Position numbers and translations under genes: made by a program. DNA of 64,000 nt, taken from positions 1 to 64,000 of the forward strand of contig NZ_MVBD01000011.1 in the NCBI RefSeq assembly GCF_002000055.1, written 5' to 3'. Shown piece after piece: positions 53,982 through 62,837 of this stretch (positions are counted from its first letter, which is position 1; every line of letters begins with the position of its first letter). The stretch is from Marinicella sediminis (GTDB lineage: Bacteria; Pseudomonadota; Gammaproteobacteria; Xanthomonadales; Marinicellaceae). Below the pieces are notes generated by a model. It did no database searches and was not told the DNA's origin. It saw only the letters and a program-made list of their open reading frames with translations.

Positions 53982-54335
53982 TCAACACTTACCGAAAGAT
54001 TTGCTCACAATGGTTACACCCGCTACGCTGATGGTGACTCTGACGCCAGTCGGAAAGCCAAAGGTGGTACAAATATGCAGACATGCCTGAACCACCTGGC
54101 CATCGTATTTAATGGGAACCGGGATACAGACACTGCCGATACCCAGTGGCAGGTTAAGACAGGCTTTCCCGTTTTTAACAGAAACGGAAATGCATTCAGC
54201 CAACAATGCCAGGTGGCCGTCATCACTGGCAACGTTGCTGGCACGGCTTTTCAGTGCCCCACTGTCATAATGGTCTTTGGCTGCCTGAATGGCATGTTGT
54301 ACAGCTTCTTCGGAAAAAGTTGGATAATCTGACAT
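53982..54335 (-). CDS. Small cysteine-containing protein, unknown function
   Basis: A 117-residue protein. ATG 54335 has AGGAG eight bases upstream; a longer frame from 54449 adds a polar stretch without a ribosome site. The N-terminal half is helical and acidic (SEEAVQHAIQAAKDHYDSGALKSR). The C-terminal half is a beta-rich, hydrophobic stretch with five cysteines spaced through ECISVSV, KACLNLPLG, SVCIPVPI, QACLHICTTFGFPTG (a CxxxC), ending GKC. No signal peptide and no recognised family. A strong dedicated terminator and ribosome site suggest good expression. It could be a small structural or peptide-precursor-like protein, but no maturation enzymes are adjacent. I do not assign a function. 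Confidence 0.75.
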   Translation of the reverse strand: MSDYPTFSEEAVQHAIQAAKDHYDSGALKSRASNVASDDGHLALLAECISVSVKNGKACLNLPLGIGSVCIPVPIKYDGQVVQACLHICTTFGFPTGVRVTISVAGVTIVSKSFGKC

Positions 54336-54708
54336 GATGTTTACTCCTCTTGAATATTGAATTTTTATTGTTCTGTCTTGTCCCGGGTGTTCTTTATCGG
54401 CCTCAGGATTCAAGGCTTGGTCATCGTTTTGCTGTTGATTCATGTACAAATCGATGTCGCACTTCCTATTGTGTGCATCTCTGAAAAAAAGTCCTTACGG
54501 GTGACTTGAGCTTTCTTACCAAAACCTTACGGTCAGCTATACTGTGGTTTGCGGAGGGTTTTTTTTACGAATACAGAAGCAAAAATGACTGCATTGCCAG
54601 CCACCATGGCGTCAGGAAAACAGCATGATGTTGTGTTAATGACACTGAGTATGTTGATTTGATTGGTCAGATGCTGCTCATATGAAGGTGCGGTGCTGCT
54701 AGGGAGGC
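54336..54708. other. Intergenic leader of the small gene; 32-bp-spaced direct repeat
   Basis: No gene is seen. CCTTACGG occurs at 54493-54500 and again at 54525-54532, 32 bp (three helical turns) apart, in the upstream region of the minus-strand gene at 53982-54335. A G/T-rich segment with eight T lies near 54555. No convincing terminator for the GGDEF gene was found. Confidence 0.35.
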
Positions 54709-56121
54709 CTAATTGGCGAGACTGATGCGGTTGCCACCTTGTGACTTGGCCTGATATAGCGCGCGGTCAGCCCGATTAAACAAGCCGGTAAACTCATCTT
54801 CCGGTTGTAATTCAGCGATGCCATAACTGCATGACAATTGAGATAGGCCGATGGTGATGTTTGCTGTGGCGGTCTGGATGCGCTCGATCAACTGATTGGA
54901 TTGTTGTTGATCAGTGCCTGGTAACAACAAGACAAATTCATCGCCACCAAAACGAGCGATCACATCATGTCTGCGCAAAACTGCTTTGGCAGTGGCGCAG
55001 ATCTGTTGTAAAGCCTGATCACCTGCAGCGTGTCCATACTGGTCATTGATTGCTTTGAAGTTATCCAAATCAAACACCACCAGAGACAGGTTCAGATTTT
55101 GTTCATGACAACGTGAGATTTCCAATTCAGCGCGTTGTTCCATGTAATGCCGGGATGAAACTTGTGTCAGGGCATCGGTAAAAACCAATTGCTCCAAAGC
55201 TGCATTGTGTGCTTTGAGTTGCGGTATGGCTATACCGAACAAAGCATTCGCGGCTATCACATTGAGGGCAAACTGATAGACCATGACATGATCCATCAAA
55301 TCAAAAACGTGGACCAGCAGGACAATCAACAGGCTGCTGATGGCCAGGCTGAAGACATTGAATCGAGGGCTTTCTGTGGTGGCAATCCACATGTGGGTGA
55401 TGGCCAGAAAGAAAATGGCAAATGTGCTTTCATATGAGTCACTCAGGTAAGCCAGTAACATGGTGACAAGAATCAACACCGCATTGAGGATCAATTTGTT
55501 GGTCAGCCTTTTGTATGAACCGGTTTCCCGCCCGGTGAATTCCTTGAGATCAGTCAGGGGATCAGGATAAAAATGAATCAGGATGCCACTGAACAAGGGC
55601 GAGAGTACCACCACCCCGGCCAGGTCACCAATCCAGAATGGCAATAGGGTTTTGCTGATGTCTTCATATGGCATTTGCTCGGTGAACACCAATGATGTGA
55701 GCACCAGCAAGGTAGCGATCAAGGTACAAAATCCAGCCACCAGTAAAAACGTGACAATCAGCTTGGGCACGCTGTGGCTATGCTCCCGGGCCACCTGCCT
55801 GACCAGCCATGCTCCCCCCCAGTAAGGCAGGATGTGTGCCAGACCAAACAACAGACCGGCCCAGGCCAGTTCTTCCATGGTCAGTGGTAATTGATAGTGG
55901 CTGCCATTCCAGATGGTAATGACAATGGCGGCACACATGATGGGAAGGAAAGCCCGTTTACCCAGTATCAATAAACAGGAAAAAGAAAAACCAGCTGCTG
56001 GAAACCAGACGCTGGCATGATCGGTGTATTCGACCAGGCGCCCAAGTTGCCAGACTGTCAGCCAGGCCACAAACACAAACAAACCGCGAAGCCAGGCAGA
56101 CTGATGCAGTTGATGGGTCAT
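54709..56121 (-). CDS. MASE1-GGDEF diguanylate cyclase
   Basis: A protein of about 470 residues. The N-terminal MASE1 sensory domain has eight or more membrane segments (LFVFVAWLTVWQLGRLVEYTDHASVWFPAAGFSFSCLLILG). The C-terminal GGDEF domain is complete: FTDALTQVSSRHYMEQRAELEISR, FDLDNFKAINDQYGHAAGDQAL and ARFGGDEFVLLLPG, with the inhibitory I-site RRHD five residues before GGDEF. It should make cyclic di-GMP from GTP in response to an unknown signal. The start is uncertain: ATG 56121 is used, and an in-frame TTG at 56229 would add 36 residues with no ribosome site. Confidence 0.93.
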   Translation of the reverse strand: MTHQLHQSAWLRGLFVFVAWLTVWQLGRLVEYTDHASVWFPAAGFSFSCLLILGKRAFLPIMCAAIVITIWNGSHYQLPLTMEELAWAGLLFGLAHILPYWGGAWLVRQVAREHSHSVPKLIVTFLLVAGFCTLIATLLVLTSLVFTEQMPYEDISKTLLPFWIGDLAGVVVLSPLFSGILIHFYPDPLTDLKEFTGRETGSYKRLTNKLILNAVLILVTMLLAYLSDSYESTFAIFFLAITHMWIATTESPRFNVFSLAISSLLIVLLVHVFDLMDHVMVYQFALNVIAANALFGIAIPQLKAHNAALEQLVFTDALTQVSSRHYMEQRAELEISRCHEQNLNLSLVVFDLDNFKAINDQYGHAAGDQALQQICATAKAVLRRHDVIARFGGDEFVLLLPGTDQQQSNQLIERIQTATANITIGLSQLSCSYGIAELQPEDEFTGLFNRADRALYQAKSQGGNRISLAN

Positions 56122-56427
56122 TTCATTCAGGACCGATTGGGGTAGGGCATGGGAAGTGTGTTTTGTCAAAGGGGTATCCGGCCGAGAAGTAACCGGTGTT
56201 GAGGGATCAGAATTGCTGATGCACCACAATGGGGTAGTTTTTGTTTGGGGTACAGCGATTGTACTGGTCGCTGGTAATTAAATTCCCTGGCCATGTTTCA
56301 CACTTCATTTTTTACACACACAAAAAGTATATCGTTTGCCTTACACAATTTCCATGGTTGATGAGGGTTCAATAAGAAAACCCGCTGCTGAGCGCGCATC
56401 AATAAGCCTGATTGGCCAAGTGATTGA

Positions 56428-56464
56428 CCCGGGAAACTGTTCAGGTCCCGGGGTGCTGTTTTTT
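56428..56464 (+). terminator. GC-rich hairpin with T-run, plus orientation
   Basis: CCCGGGA (56428-56434) pairs with TCCCGGG (56446-56452), followed six bases later by TTTTTT. It lies between two minus-strand genes (aminopeptidase and GGDEF), so no plus-strand gene ends here. It could block antisense transcription or be a two-way stop. The rest of 56230-56517 holds nothing recognisable. Confidence 0.35.
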
Positions 56465-56517
56465 GTCACCTGATGAAAACAGCCCCCCGGGAATGATGTG
56501 TCATTGATTTCTGCAAA

Positions 56518-58110
56518 TTATTCGGAACTGTTCTCGAAATGTGTGATGATGTATTCATTCAATAAACGGATCCCATAGGCAGTGGCACCCGGTGACGAAT
56601 GGGTCGGAGAGGCTTTGTCGCCCCAGGCGACTCCAGCGATGTCCAGGTGCACCCAGGGGGTGGTGTCACGAACAAAGGCACCGATGAAAGCAGCGCCAGC
56701 ACTGGCTCCTGGTGCATCAGGCCCGGAATTCATGACATCGGCCACCTGATTTTCAATGGCTTTGAAATGATTGTCATTCAATGGCAATTGCCAGACTTCA
56801 TCCCCGCTATCCAGGCCTGCATTGATGAAAGGCTGAACCAGGTCATCATGACGGGTGAACAAACCGGCATAATCCTTACCCAGGGCCCGACCGACTGAAC
56901 CGGTCAGGGTGGCCAGGTCGACCAGCAAAGCCGGATCATAAGTGCTGTCGGCATAATACATGCCATCGGCCAATACCAGGCGCCCTTCGGCATCGGTTGA
57001 ACGAATCTGAATGGTTTTACCTGACAATGAGTGCACCACATCTCCAGGTCGCTGGGCGTTGGGACCTGGCATATTTTCTGCCAGTGCAGCGATGGCCACG
57101 GCATTGACTTTGGCTCCACGGGCTGCGAGGGCATACAAAGTACCCATGCTGCTGGCCGCACCAGACATGTCAAATTTCATGTTCCACATATTGGGTGGGT
57201 TTTTCAGGCTGATGCCCCCGGTATCAAAAGTGATGCCTTTACCAACCACCACCACAGGGGCTTCATCCTGGCCGCCGGCCATGTATTCAACCACCATCAT
57301 TCTGGGTGGACGGGCGCTGCCTTTACCGACGCCATAAAGGGCCCCCATGCCTTGTTTTTGCATGTCTTTTTCATCATAGACTCTGATTTTGATGTTTTTC
57401 AGGCCTTTGAAATGTTGGCGCCACTGGTCCACAAAACTTTCCGGATAAATGACATTGGCCGGTTCGTTGGACATGTTGCGCGTCAGAATAATGGCATCGG
57501 CGACCGGATTGAGTTGTTGAGCATAATAGGCATGTGTCGCCTGGGGATCATCAGTAACGACGGTCAGTTGTTCAATGTGCTTTAAGCGGCTGTCGTCGGT
57601 GTAATAGCGATCAAAATAGTAGCCGCCTAATTTAGCACCAAGGGCCAAATGAGCGACGACTTGTTCAGGTGAAGGTACGTTTGCAACATCAAATGACATC
57701 GGTGCAGCAGCTGAAAAGTGATTGACGGCAGTTTGTATGGCATGGCCTCCCAGGTTTTGCCAGTCTATGGGTTTTCTGGGGTCATCAGGATGGCCCATGC
57801 CAACCAGCAGAATTTGTTTCAGCCCGGATGCTGCCGGAGCAGTTATGACCTGAGTTTTCAGCCATTCGCCGGTGAAATCGTTGGCTTTAAGCGCATGTGA
57901 AAGGGCCAGTCTGATCTCTGTGGATCCCTCAGTGTTTGGCCATGTGGGTGACTGTTCCTGAAAGACACCCAGGATCAGGTGCCCATCAGCTGGCCACTGA
58001 TCAGTGAACTGAACGTCAGTGAGAGCAGGAGCTGGGTGGTCAGAAGCGTTTTGGGTTGTGGATATGGTTAACAGCATTGCGGTGAGGAATGCCCGGAAAA
58101 AAATGTACAT
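56518..58110 (-). CDS. Exported M17 leucyl aminopeptidase
   Basis: A 530-residue protein starting at ATG 58110, with AGGA eight bases upstream and a signal peptide (YIFFRAFLTAMLLTISTTQNAS). Cytosol aminopeptidases of the M17 family normally lack one, so this is a periplasmic or secreted form. The metal-binding catalytic region is intact: VVVGKGITFDTGGISLK with Lys and Asp, MKFDMSGAASSMG, LAENMPGPNAQRPGDVV and the signature STDAEGRLVLADGMYYA (usually NTDAEGRL). AWGDKASPTHSSPGATAYGIRLL ends the domain. It removes N-terminal residues from peptides. A palindrome overlaps its promoter. Confidence 0.95.
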   Translation of the reverse strand: MYIFFRAFLTAMLLTISTTQNASDHPAPALTDVQFTDQWPADGHLILGVFQEQSPTWPNTEGSTEIRLALSHALKANDFTGEWLKTQVITAPAASGLKQILLVGMGHPDDPRKPIDWQNLGGHAIQTAVNHFSAAAPMSFDVANVPSPEQVVAHLALGAKLGGYYFDRYYTDDSRLKHIEQLTVVTDDPQATHAYYAQQLNPVADAIILTRNMSNEPANVIYPESFVDQWRQHFKGLKNIKIRVYDEKDMQKQGMGALYGVGKGSARPPRMMVVEYMAGGQDEAPVVVVGKGITFDTGGISLKNPPNMWNMKFDMSGAASSMGTLYALAARGAKVNAVAIAALAENMPGPNAQRPGDVVHSLSGKTIQIRSTDAEGRLVLADGMYYADSTYDPALLVDLATLTGSVGRALGKDYAGLFTRHDDLVQPFINAGLDSGDEVWQLPLNDNHFKAIENQVADVMNSGPDAPGASAGAAFIGAFVRDTTPWVHLDIAGVAWGDKASPTHSSPGATAYGIRLLNEYIITHFENSSE

Positions 58111-58146
58111 GTTGGTGATCCTTGAAGGTTGGTGGTTGAAATACAC

Positions 58147-58169
58147 GTTGACAGTTTATTATCGTCAAC
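58147..58169. promoter_or_regulatory. Palindrome over the aminopeptidase promoter
   Basis: GTTGAC-N11-GTCAAC is a perfect 6-bp inverted repeat. On the minus strand its first arm supplies TTGACG, a -35 element 17 bp from TGTATT, so a bound protein would cover the promoter. The regulator is not identified. Confidence 0.45.
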
Positions 58170-58209
58170 ACGGTAAACAATGAACAGTCAAAATCCTGTG
58201 GAAATGGTT

Positions 58210-59847
58210 TTATTTCAGCAGAATTCTGTTGATCAGTGTGGCGGTGTCGATGAGTTTTGGCAGTTGGCCGTAGGCACCAAAGCGTGGTTTTGACAGACGA
58301 CCTATGCAGTAGGCTTCAGCCCAATCCGGCTGGTCATGCTGAAGCAACAATCCAGCCTGCATGAACATGGCCAGTTCTGAGACCCATGACCTGGCCCGAT
58401 AGGTATCTACCTGAGCAGGGTGCTGGTGTTCTATGAATTGCATTACCTGTTGGTCGTAGATGTCCTGAGTTCCACAGGCCTGCTGCAACATCTGGCTGAC
58501 GGCTGTCCAGCTGTCTGGTTGCTTTTGCAAAGCGCGAAGTACATCAAGGCATTGTACATTACCACTGCCTTCCCAAATGGAATTGACCGGTGCTTCACGG
58601 TACAGGCGTGCATTGATGTGTTCTTCAATGTAGCCGGCACCACCCATACATTCGCAGGCCTCCGCGGTGAGCATCATGGCCTGTTTACAAATCCAGTATT
58701 TGCCCACGGCAGTCATTAATCGAACGAAGGCCTGCTCAGCGGGGTCGTGATTTTGATCCAGGGCATGTGCCAGGCGACTGGTCAACGCCAAAGCGCCTAC
58801 CCAATCCAATGCCATATCAACCACCACATTTTGCATCAATGGCTGATCAATCAATTTTTTGCCCATGACTGTGCGTTGACTGATGTGGTTGATTACTTGA
58901 CTCAAAGCCTGACGCATCAAAGCAGTGGAGCCAATCATGCAGTCATAGCGGGTCAATGCCACCATTTGAATGATGGTCCGAACACCTTGATCGGGCTTAC
59001 CCAGCAACCAGCCCTGAGCCTGATGAAATTCAATTTCAGATGAGGCATTTGAACGGTTGCCTAATTTGTTTTTCAGGCGTTGAATGTGAATTGGATTTTT
59101 ATCGCCGTTCAGGGTCCAGCGTGGCATCAAAAAGCAACTCAGGCCCTGCTCAGTCTGAGCCAGGGTCAGAAAAGCGTCACTCATGGGCGCCGAACAAAAC
59201 CATTTGTGGCCACTCATCAGGTAACGTTCACCCCAGTCATCAGAACCATCATAAATGGCCCTGCTGGTGTTGGCCCGAACATCAGTGCCACCTTGTTTTT
59301 CAGTCATTGCCATACCGATGGTCAAACCCTTTTTGTCCTGCATGGGCTGGTTGGAAGGGTCATACTGACTCGCTGTGACACCGGGCAGCCAGTGTTGAGC
59401 AATGGCCGGTGAAGCCTGCAGGCTGGGATGACAGGCAAATGTCATTGTCAGGGGACAGGCAGAGCCTGCTTCATTCTGGTTATGACAATAATTCTTGGCC
59501 ATCCTGACCACATGTGCTCCTGCTTGTTGGGTCTGCCAGGGGAGGGCATGGATGTTATGACTGATGGCTAAATCCATTAACGCATGGTAAGCCGGATGAT
59601 ACCTGACTTCGTCCCTGCGGTATCCTGCCGCATCATGGGTGAACAGCTGAGGGATGTGCTCATTGGCTGTGTGTCCCCGCTCAATCCAGGCCGGCTGACC
59701 GAGCGTGCTGGCCAACTCCTGAATATCACTGGCGCCCCAGTGTCCGTTAAAATGTTGAACCCAGTGCACCAGTTGAGGATCGCTGAGCATTAAATTGTAG
59801 TCAGTTAATGGTTTGGGCTGGTTACTTACCTGGTGGGTGTCAAACAT
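58210..59847 (-). CDS. aidB: AidB-like acyl-CoA dehydrogenase
   Basis: A 545-residue flavoprotein of the acyl-CoA dehydrogenase superfamily in its AidB branch. N-terminal NQPKPLTDYNLMLSDPQL, YHPAYHALMDLAI, MAMTEKQGGTDVRANTSRA, YLMSGHKWFCSAPMSDAFLTLAQT and LGNRSNASSEIEFHQAQGWLLG all match AidB. The C-terminal CMGGAGYIEEHINARLYREAPVNSIWEGSGNVQCLDVLRAL carries the Arg/Glu region of the family. E. coli AidB is linked to protection against alkylating agents, although its reaction is unsettled; general acyl-CoA dehydrogenase activity is possible. It is monocistronic. Confidence 0.9.
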   Translation of the reverse strand: MFDTHQVSNQPKPLTDYNLMLSDPQLVHWVQHFNGHWGASDIQELASTLGQPAWIERGHTANEHIPQLFTHDAAGYRRDEVRYHPAYHALMDLAISHNIHALPWQTQQAGAHVVRMAKNYCHNQNEAGSACPLTMTFACHPSLQASPAIAQHWLPGVTASQYDPSNQPMQDKKGLTIGMAMTEKQGGTDVRANTSRAIYDGSDDWGERYLMSGHKWFCSAPMSDAFLTLAQTEQGLSCFLMPRWTLNGDKNPIHIQRLKNKLGNRSNASSEIEFHQAQGWLLGKPDQGVRTIIQMVALTRYDCMIGSTALMRQALSQVINHISQRTVMGKKLIDQPLMQNVVVDMALDWVGALALTSRLAHALDQNHDPAEQAFVRLMTAVGKYWICKQAMMLTAEACECMGGAGYIEEHINARLYREAPVNSIWEGSGNVQCLDVLRALQKQPDSWTAVSQMLQQACGTQDIYDQQVMQFIEHQHPAQVDTYRARSWVSELAMFMQAGLLLQHDQPDWAEAYCIGRLSKPRFGAYGQLPKLIDTATLINRILLK

Positions 59848-59968
59848 GGTGTGATCAGCGTTTGTGTTAAACTTTATTGTATCAGTTGTGTGTTTTCAGT
59901 TCATGCTTAATCTGACAGCTGATTTAAAGACCTGTTAACAGGCAATGGTCATAACATTCTGGCAGTTA

Positions 59969-62533
59969 CTATTCAGCAAAGTCATTTCGGTAGATCACAT
60001 CATTAACCACATTGATGGTGACCCTCGCCGGGGTGTAATTACCTTGATCATCGGTGGCCCAATACCGGAATGAGTCGGTGCCGGAGAAGCCAAAGTCTGT
60101 AAGGTATGTCACGGTTCCATCCAGGTTGTCAGTGACCAGGCCATGTTCAGGCTGAACAATGCCATCAATGCTCAATGGGTCACTTTCAGGGTCGGTGTCA
60201 TTGGCTATTAAATTGAGTACTGCTGGACGAGCAGTGCTGACCCAGTACTGATCATCCATGGCTACTGGTGATTGCGAGCTGAGGTCTATCATACCGGCTT
60301 GAAAAGCATCACGCCAGGCGTGAAATTCATTGCCAAGTAAAGCGTCCACATCTGGTCCAAGTAATGTCTTTAAACCCATTTTGTGGATCGTGCCAGTGGC
60401 TCGTTCTGTGAAGTATTCTTCAACGATCGCATAGGGTGTTCCACCGGCAGTCCGGTAATAGCCATCCTCTTCCAGGGTGTTGATCATGTCAAAGACCGGC
60501 ACACCCAGATCATCGGTGCCAGCAGGGATCGGGCTGTTGCCGATTTGGTCGGTCTTTTGTCCCACCCAGGGCAACCCTGAGCCCGCACCAGTGGCTGGTG
60601 AGAGGTATTCATAGATCCCACCATTGATGTCAATATTGAACTGTTCGGGGATCAGGTCTGCCTGGCTGAGCAACTGATCAATTGAAGGATCATATTCTTC
60701 CAAATGTTGGCTGACGTTATTAAATTGCACATCAATCAGCACATATTGGTTGGTCTCAGGCGGAACCGGGTCGGTGTAGTTTTTACTCAGAATCACTCCG
60801 ACATTCATGTCGGCAATTTGCGCACCATTGATCACCATATCACTGGTGTTGGTACCAAACTCAATGCCAAATGCCGGATTGCGAAATGGTTCCGGGGTGT
60901 TGCCTATGACATCAAAGTTTTCCAACAGGTAATGTGCAGTGTATTCCATGGCAGAGCCAGCACGGACTTCCCAGGCGGTGAAATCTTTGAAGTGGCTGTG
61001 GACATCGTGTTGCTGGTTGGGGTTGGCTTTCACCACATAAAGGCCAACTGTTGAAGCGAAACTTTCATTCCCCAGAAAAGACATGACAGGTGCGTCATCC
61101 GGTGCGGTGAGCACGCCCCGTGGCAGTGCCTCAGGCAACATGAATTCTGCGCCGGGAAAAGGCAGCATACCACTGCCCCGGTGCAGGTAGACAAAGCCGT
61201 GATTGACACTGGCGGCAATGTTGTTAACGCTGCGTACCAGACGGCCCTGAAACCAAAAGCCATCACCGGTGCGGCCCATGTCAAAAGCATCCCGGTCATT
61301 GCCATTTTTTGGGTTAAATGCACTGTTTCCTTCAGCTTTGATGGCCAAATTGGCTGTCCAGGCACCGATTTCATTACCGGTTTCTGCGACGAATCCGGCA
61401 CCAAAAGTATCGAATGACACATTGTTGTGAAAAATGGCATGGCTGTCGTGATGTACATACCCCCAACCTGGCGATCCAAATACTGCGTTGCCAATGGCAA
61501 TCACTGGTGCTTGATCATGAAAAGCACCTTTGCGGTGCAAGTGAAAGGCATAACGGCCACGTACATTGCTGGTTGGGGTGATGGTGCCAAAATCAGCCGC
61601 TTCCAGGCTTGGCATCGATTTGTCGGTGCGGCCCAATTGCCAGAATGAAACGTAACGCACATCGACATGCGCTTGTTGCATAAACATCACATGCCCCCGG
61701 CGATGTGTGGGTGTGGTGTCAGGAAATTCAGTGGCCAGGGTGATGCTTCTGCTCATGTTTGCTACCGATGTTTTCAGATCAGCTCTTGGGGTGAAGTGGT
61801 CGTACTGAAGGGTCTCATTGAGGCCAATGACAGCCCCATTGATGGCTGCAATGGTGACCACTTCATCCTGGGTGCCATGGTATCTGACTGCCTGGATGCT
61901 GTTGTCCCATTTCCAGCCAGAGTATTTGGTGCCTGCGAGTACCAGGGTATCGCCGACCTGCCAGTTCAGTGGTGCAGTTGCGAGGGTCAGTTGCTGGTCA
62001 CCGGCCATTGGGTCAACAGCCACTTTGCTGTGCGGTGTTTTGGGTAAACCATGCATGATCACGGGTCCACTGGCCAATAAGCCGCGGCTCATTAGGCTTG
62101 GGTCGCTTGTCACATCCAGGTCGCCGGTGTCACGAAACAACAAATCAATGGTGACTCCTGGCGCTACCGGGCGATTTTCTGTGCCCATGACCAAACGGCC
62201 ACTGGGTTGTACCAACAGGGTATCAACGATCATTTGACTGGATTGATGAACAGCGAAGGTCAATTGTCCCTCAACCCGGACCGCCTGCAGGCTCACTGCA
62301 CTGACCTGGTCATACACCACAGTTGTGCCGCTGGGAATCAACACCTGTGCATTGGCATCTGGTATGCTGCCTTCCTGCCAGGTGCTGGTGGCAAACCAGG
62401 AACCGGACTGACTGGCTGTGTGGGTGATACCATCATCACCAAACAAGTTATTGACCATCAATTGATGGTGGTCTGAAGCCGTTGATATGAAGCAACTCAG
62501 GATCAGACAGGCGGTTAATATGTGGTGTTTCAT
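59969..62533 (-). CDS. Exported G8-domain protein (CEMIP-like) with C-terminal tag
   Basis: An 854-residue protein with a signal peptide (HHILTACLILSCFISTASD) and a strong AAGGAGA site. Residues about 30-170 are a G8 domain (SGSWFATSTWQEGSIPDANAQVLIPSGTTVVYD, VRVEGQLTFA, LLVQPSGRLVMG). A long parallel beta-helix follows (AFHLHRKGA, GWGYVHHDSHAIFHNNVSFDTFGAGFVAETGN), as in animal CEMIP/TMEM2 hyaluronan-degrading proteins and bacterial relatives. A cadherin/Ig-like domain lies near 755-845 (LIANDTDPESDPLSIDG, FSGTDSFRYWATDDQG). It ends VVNDVIYRNDFAE, the shared tag. A polysaccharide-binding or -cleaving role is inferred. Confidence 0.85.
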   Translation of the reverse strand: MKHHILTACLILSCFISTASDHHQLMVNNLFGDDGITHTASQSGSWFATSTWQEGSIPDANAQVLIPSGTTVVYDQVSAVSLQAVRVEGQLTFAVHQSSQMIVDTLLVQPSGRLVMGTENRPVAPGVTIDLLFRDTGDLDVTSDPSLMSRGLLASGPVIMHGLPKTPHSKVAVDPMAGDQQLTLATAPLNWQVGDTLVLAGTKYSGWKWDNSIQAVRYHGTQDEVVTIAAINGAVIGLNETLQYDHFTPRADLKTSVANMSRSITLATEFPDTTPTHRRGHVMFMQQAHVDVRYVSFWQLGRTDKSMPSLEAADFGTITPTSNVRGRYAFHLHRKGAFHDQAPVIAIGNAVFGSPGWGYVHHDSHAIFHNNVSFDTFGAGFVAETGNEIGAWTANLAIKAEGNSAFNPKNGNDRDAFDMGRTGDGFWFQGRLVRSVNNIAASVNHGFVYLHRGSGMLPFPGAEFMLPEALPRGVLTAPDDAPVMSFLGNESFASTVGLYVVKANPNQQHDVHSHFKDFTAWEVRAGSAMEYTAHYLLENFDVIGNTPEPFRNPAFGIEFGTNTSDMVINGAQIADMNVGVILSKNYTDPVPPETNQYVLIDVQFNNVSQHLEEYDPSIDQLLSQADLIPEQFNIDINGGIYEYLSPATGAGSGLPWVGQKTDQIGNSPIPAGTDDLGVPVFDMINTLEEDGYYRTAGGTPYAIVEEYFTERATGTIHKMGLKTLLGPDVDALLGNEFHAWRDAFQAGMIDLSSQSPVAMDDQYWVSTARPAVLNLIANDTDPESDPLSIDGIVQPEHGLVTDNLDGTVTYLTDFGFSGTDSFRYWATDDQGNYTPARVTINVVNDVIYRNDFAE

Positions 62534-62834
62534 AGTTGTCTCCTTTGTAGCTGGTTAGGATATCATCATCTGGGGCATTGAAATTGTGATCTCATTAACA
62601 CTGTGCTGTGGTAAATCCCGGAAGGCTTTGAACCTGGCAAAATTGAATCTTCAGGATTCACCACCATCAACTGTATCGATAAAAGGGCCAGCAGATCTAC
62701 TTGATTGGGTTGTTTTTTCTGATTCATGCCGTTTTTTCTCACAGTGACTGATTAATCAGAGAAAGTGCTGCTTTGATTCGCAGAATATGCGACACCATGA
62801 TGATTAAATGGCTATTTATGAATAATTGAGGGCA
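62534..62834. other. Divergent intergenic region with a CRP-like site
   Basis: About 300 bp between the G8 gene and the DUF2235 gene. TGTGA-TCTCAT-TAACA (62585-62600) is CRP-like with one mismatch, centred 59 bp before the G8 ATG. No other site or gene is recognised. Confidence 0.35.
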
Positions 62835-62837
62835 ATG

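Noticed and set aside
54336-54449. N-terminal extension of the small cysteine-containing protein
   Set aside because: The extension is polar and low in complexity (MNQQQNDDQ), has no ribosome site, and the internal ATG 54335 has a strong one.
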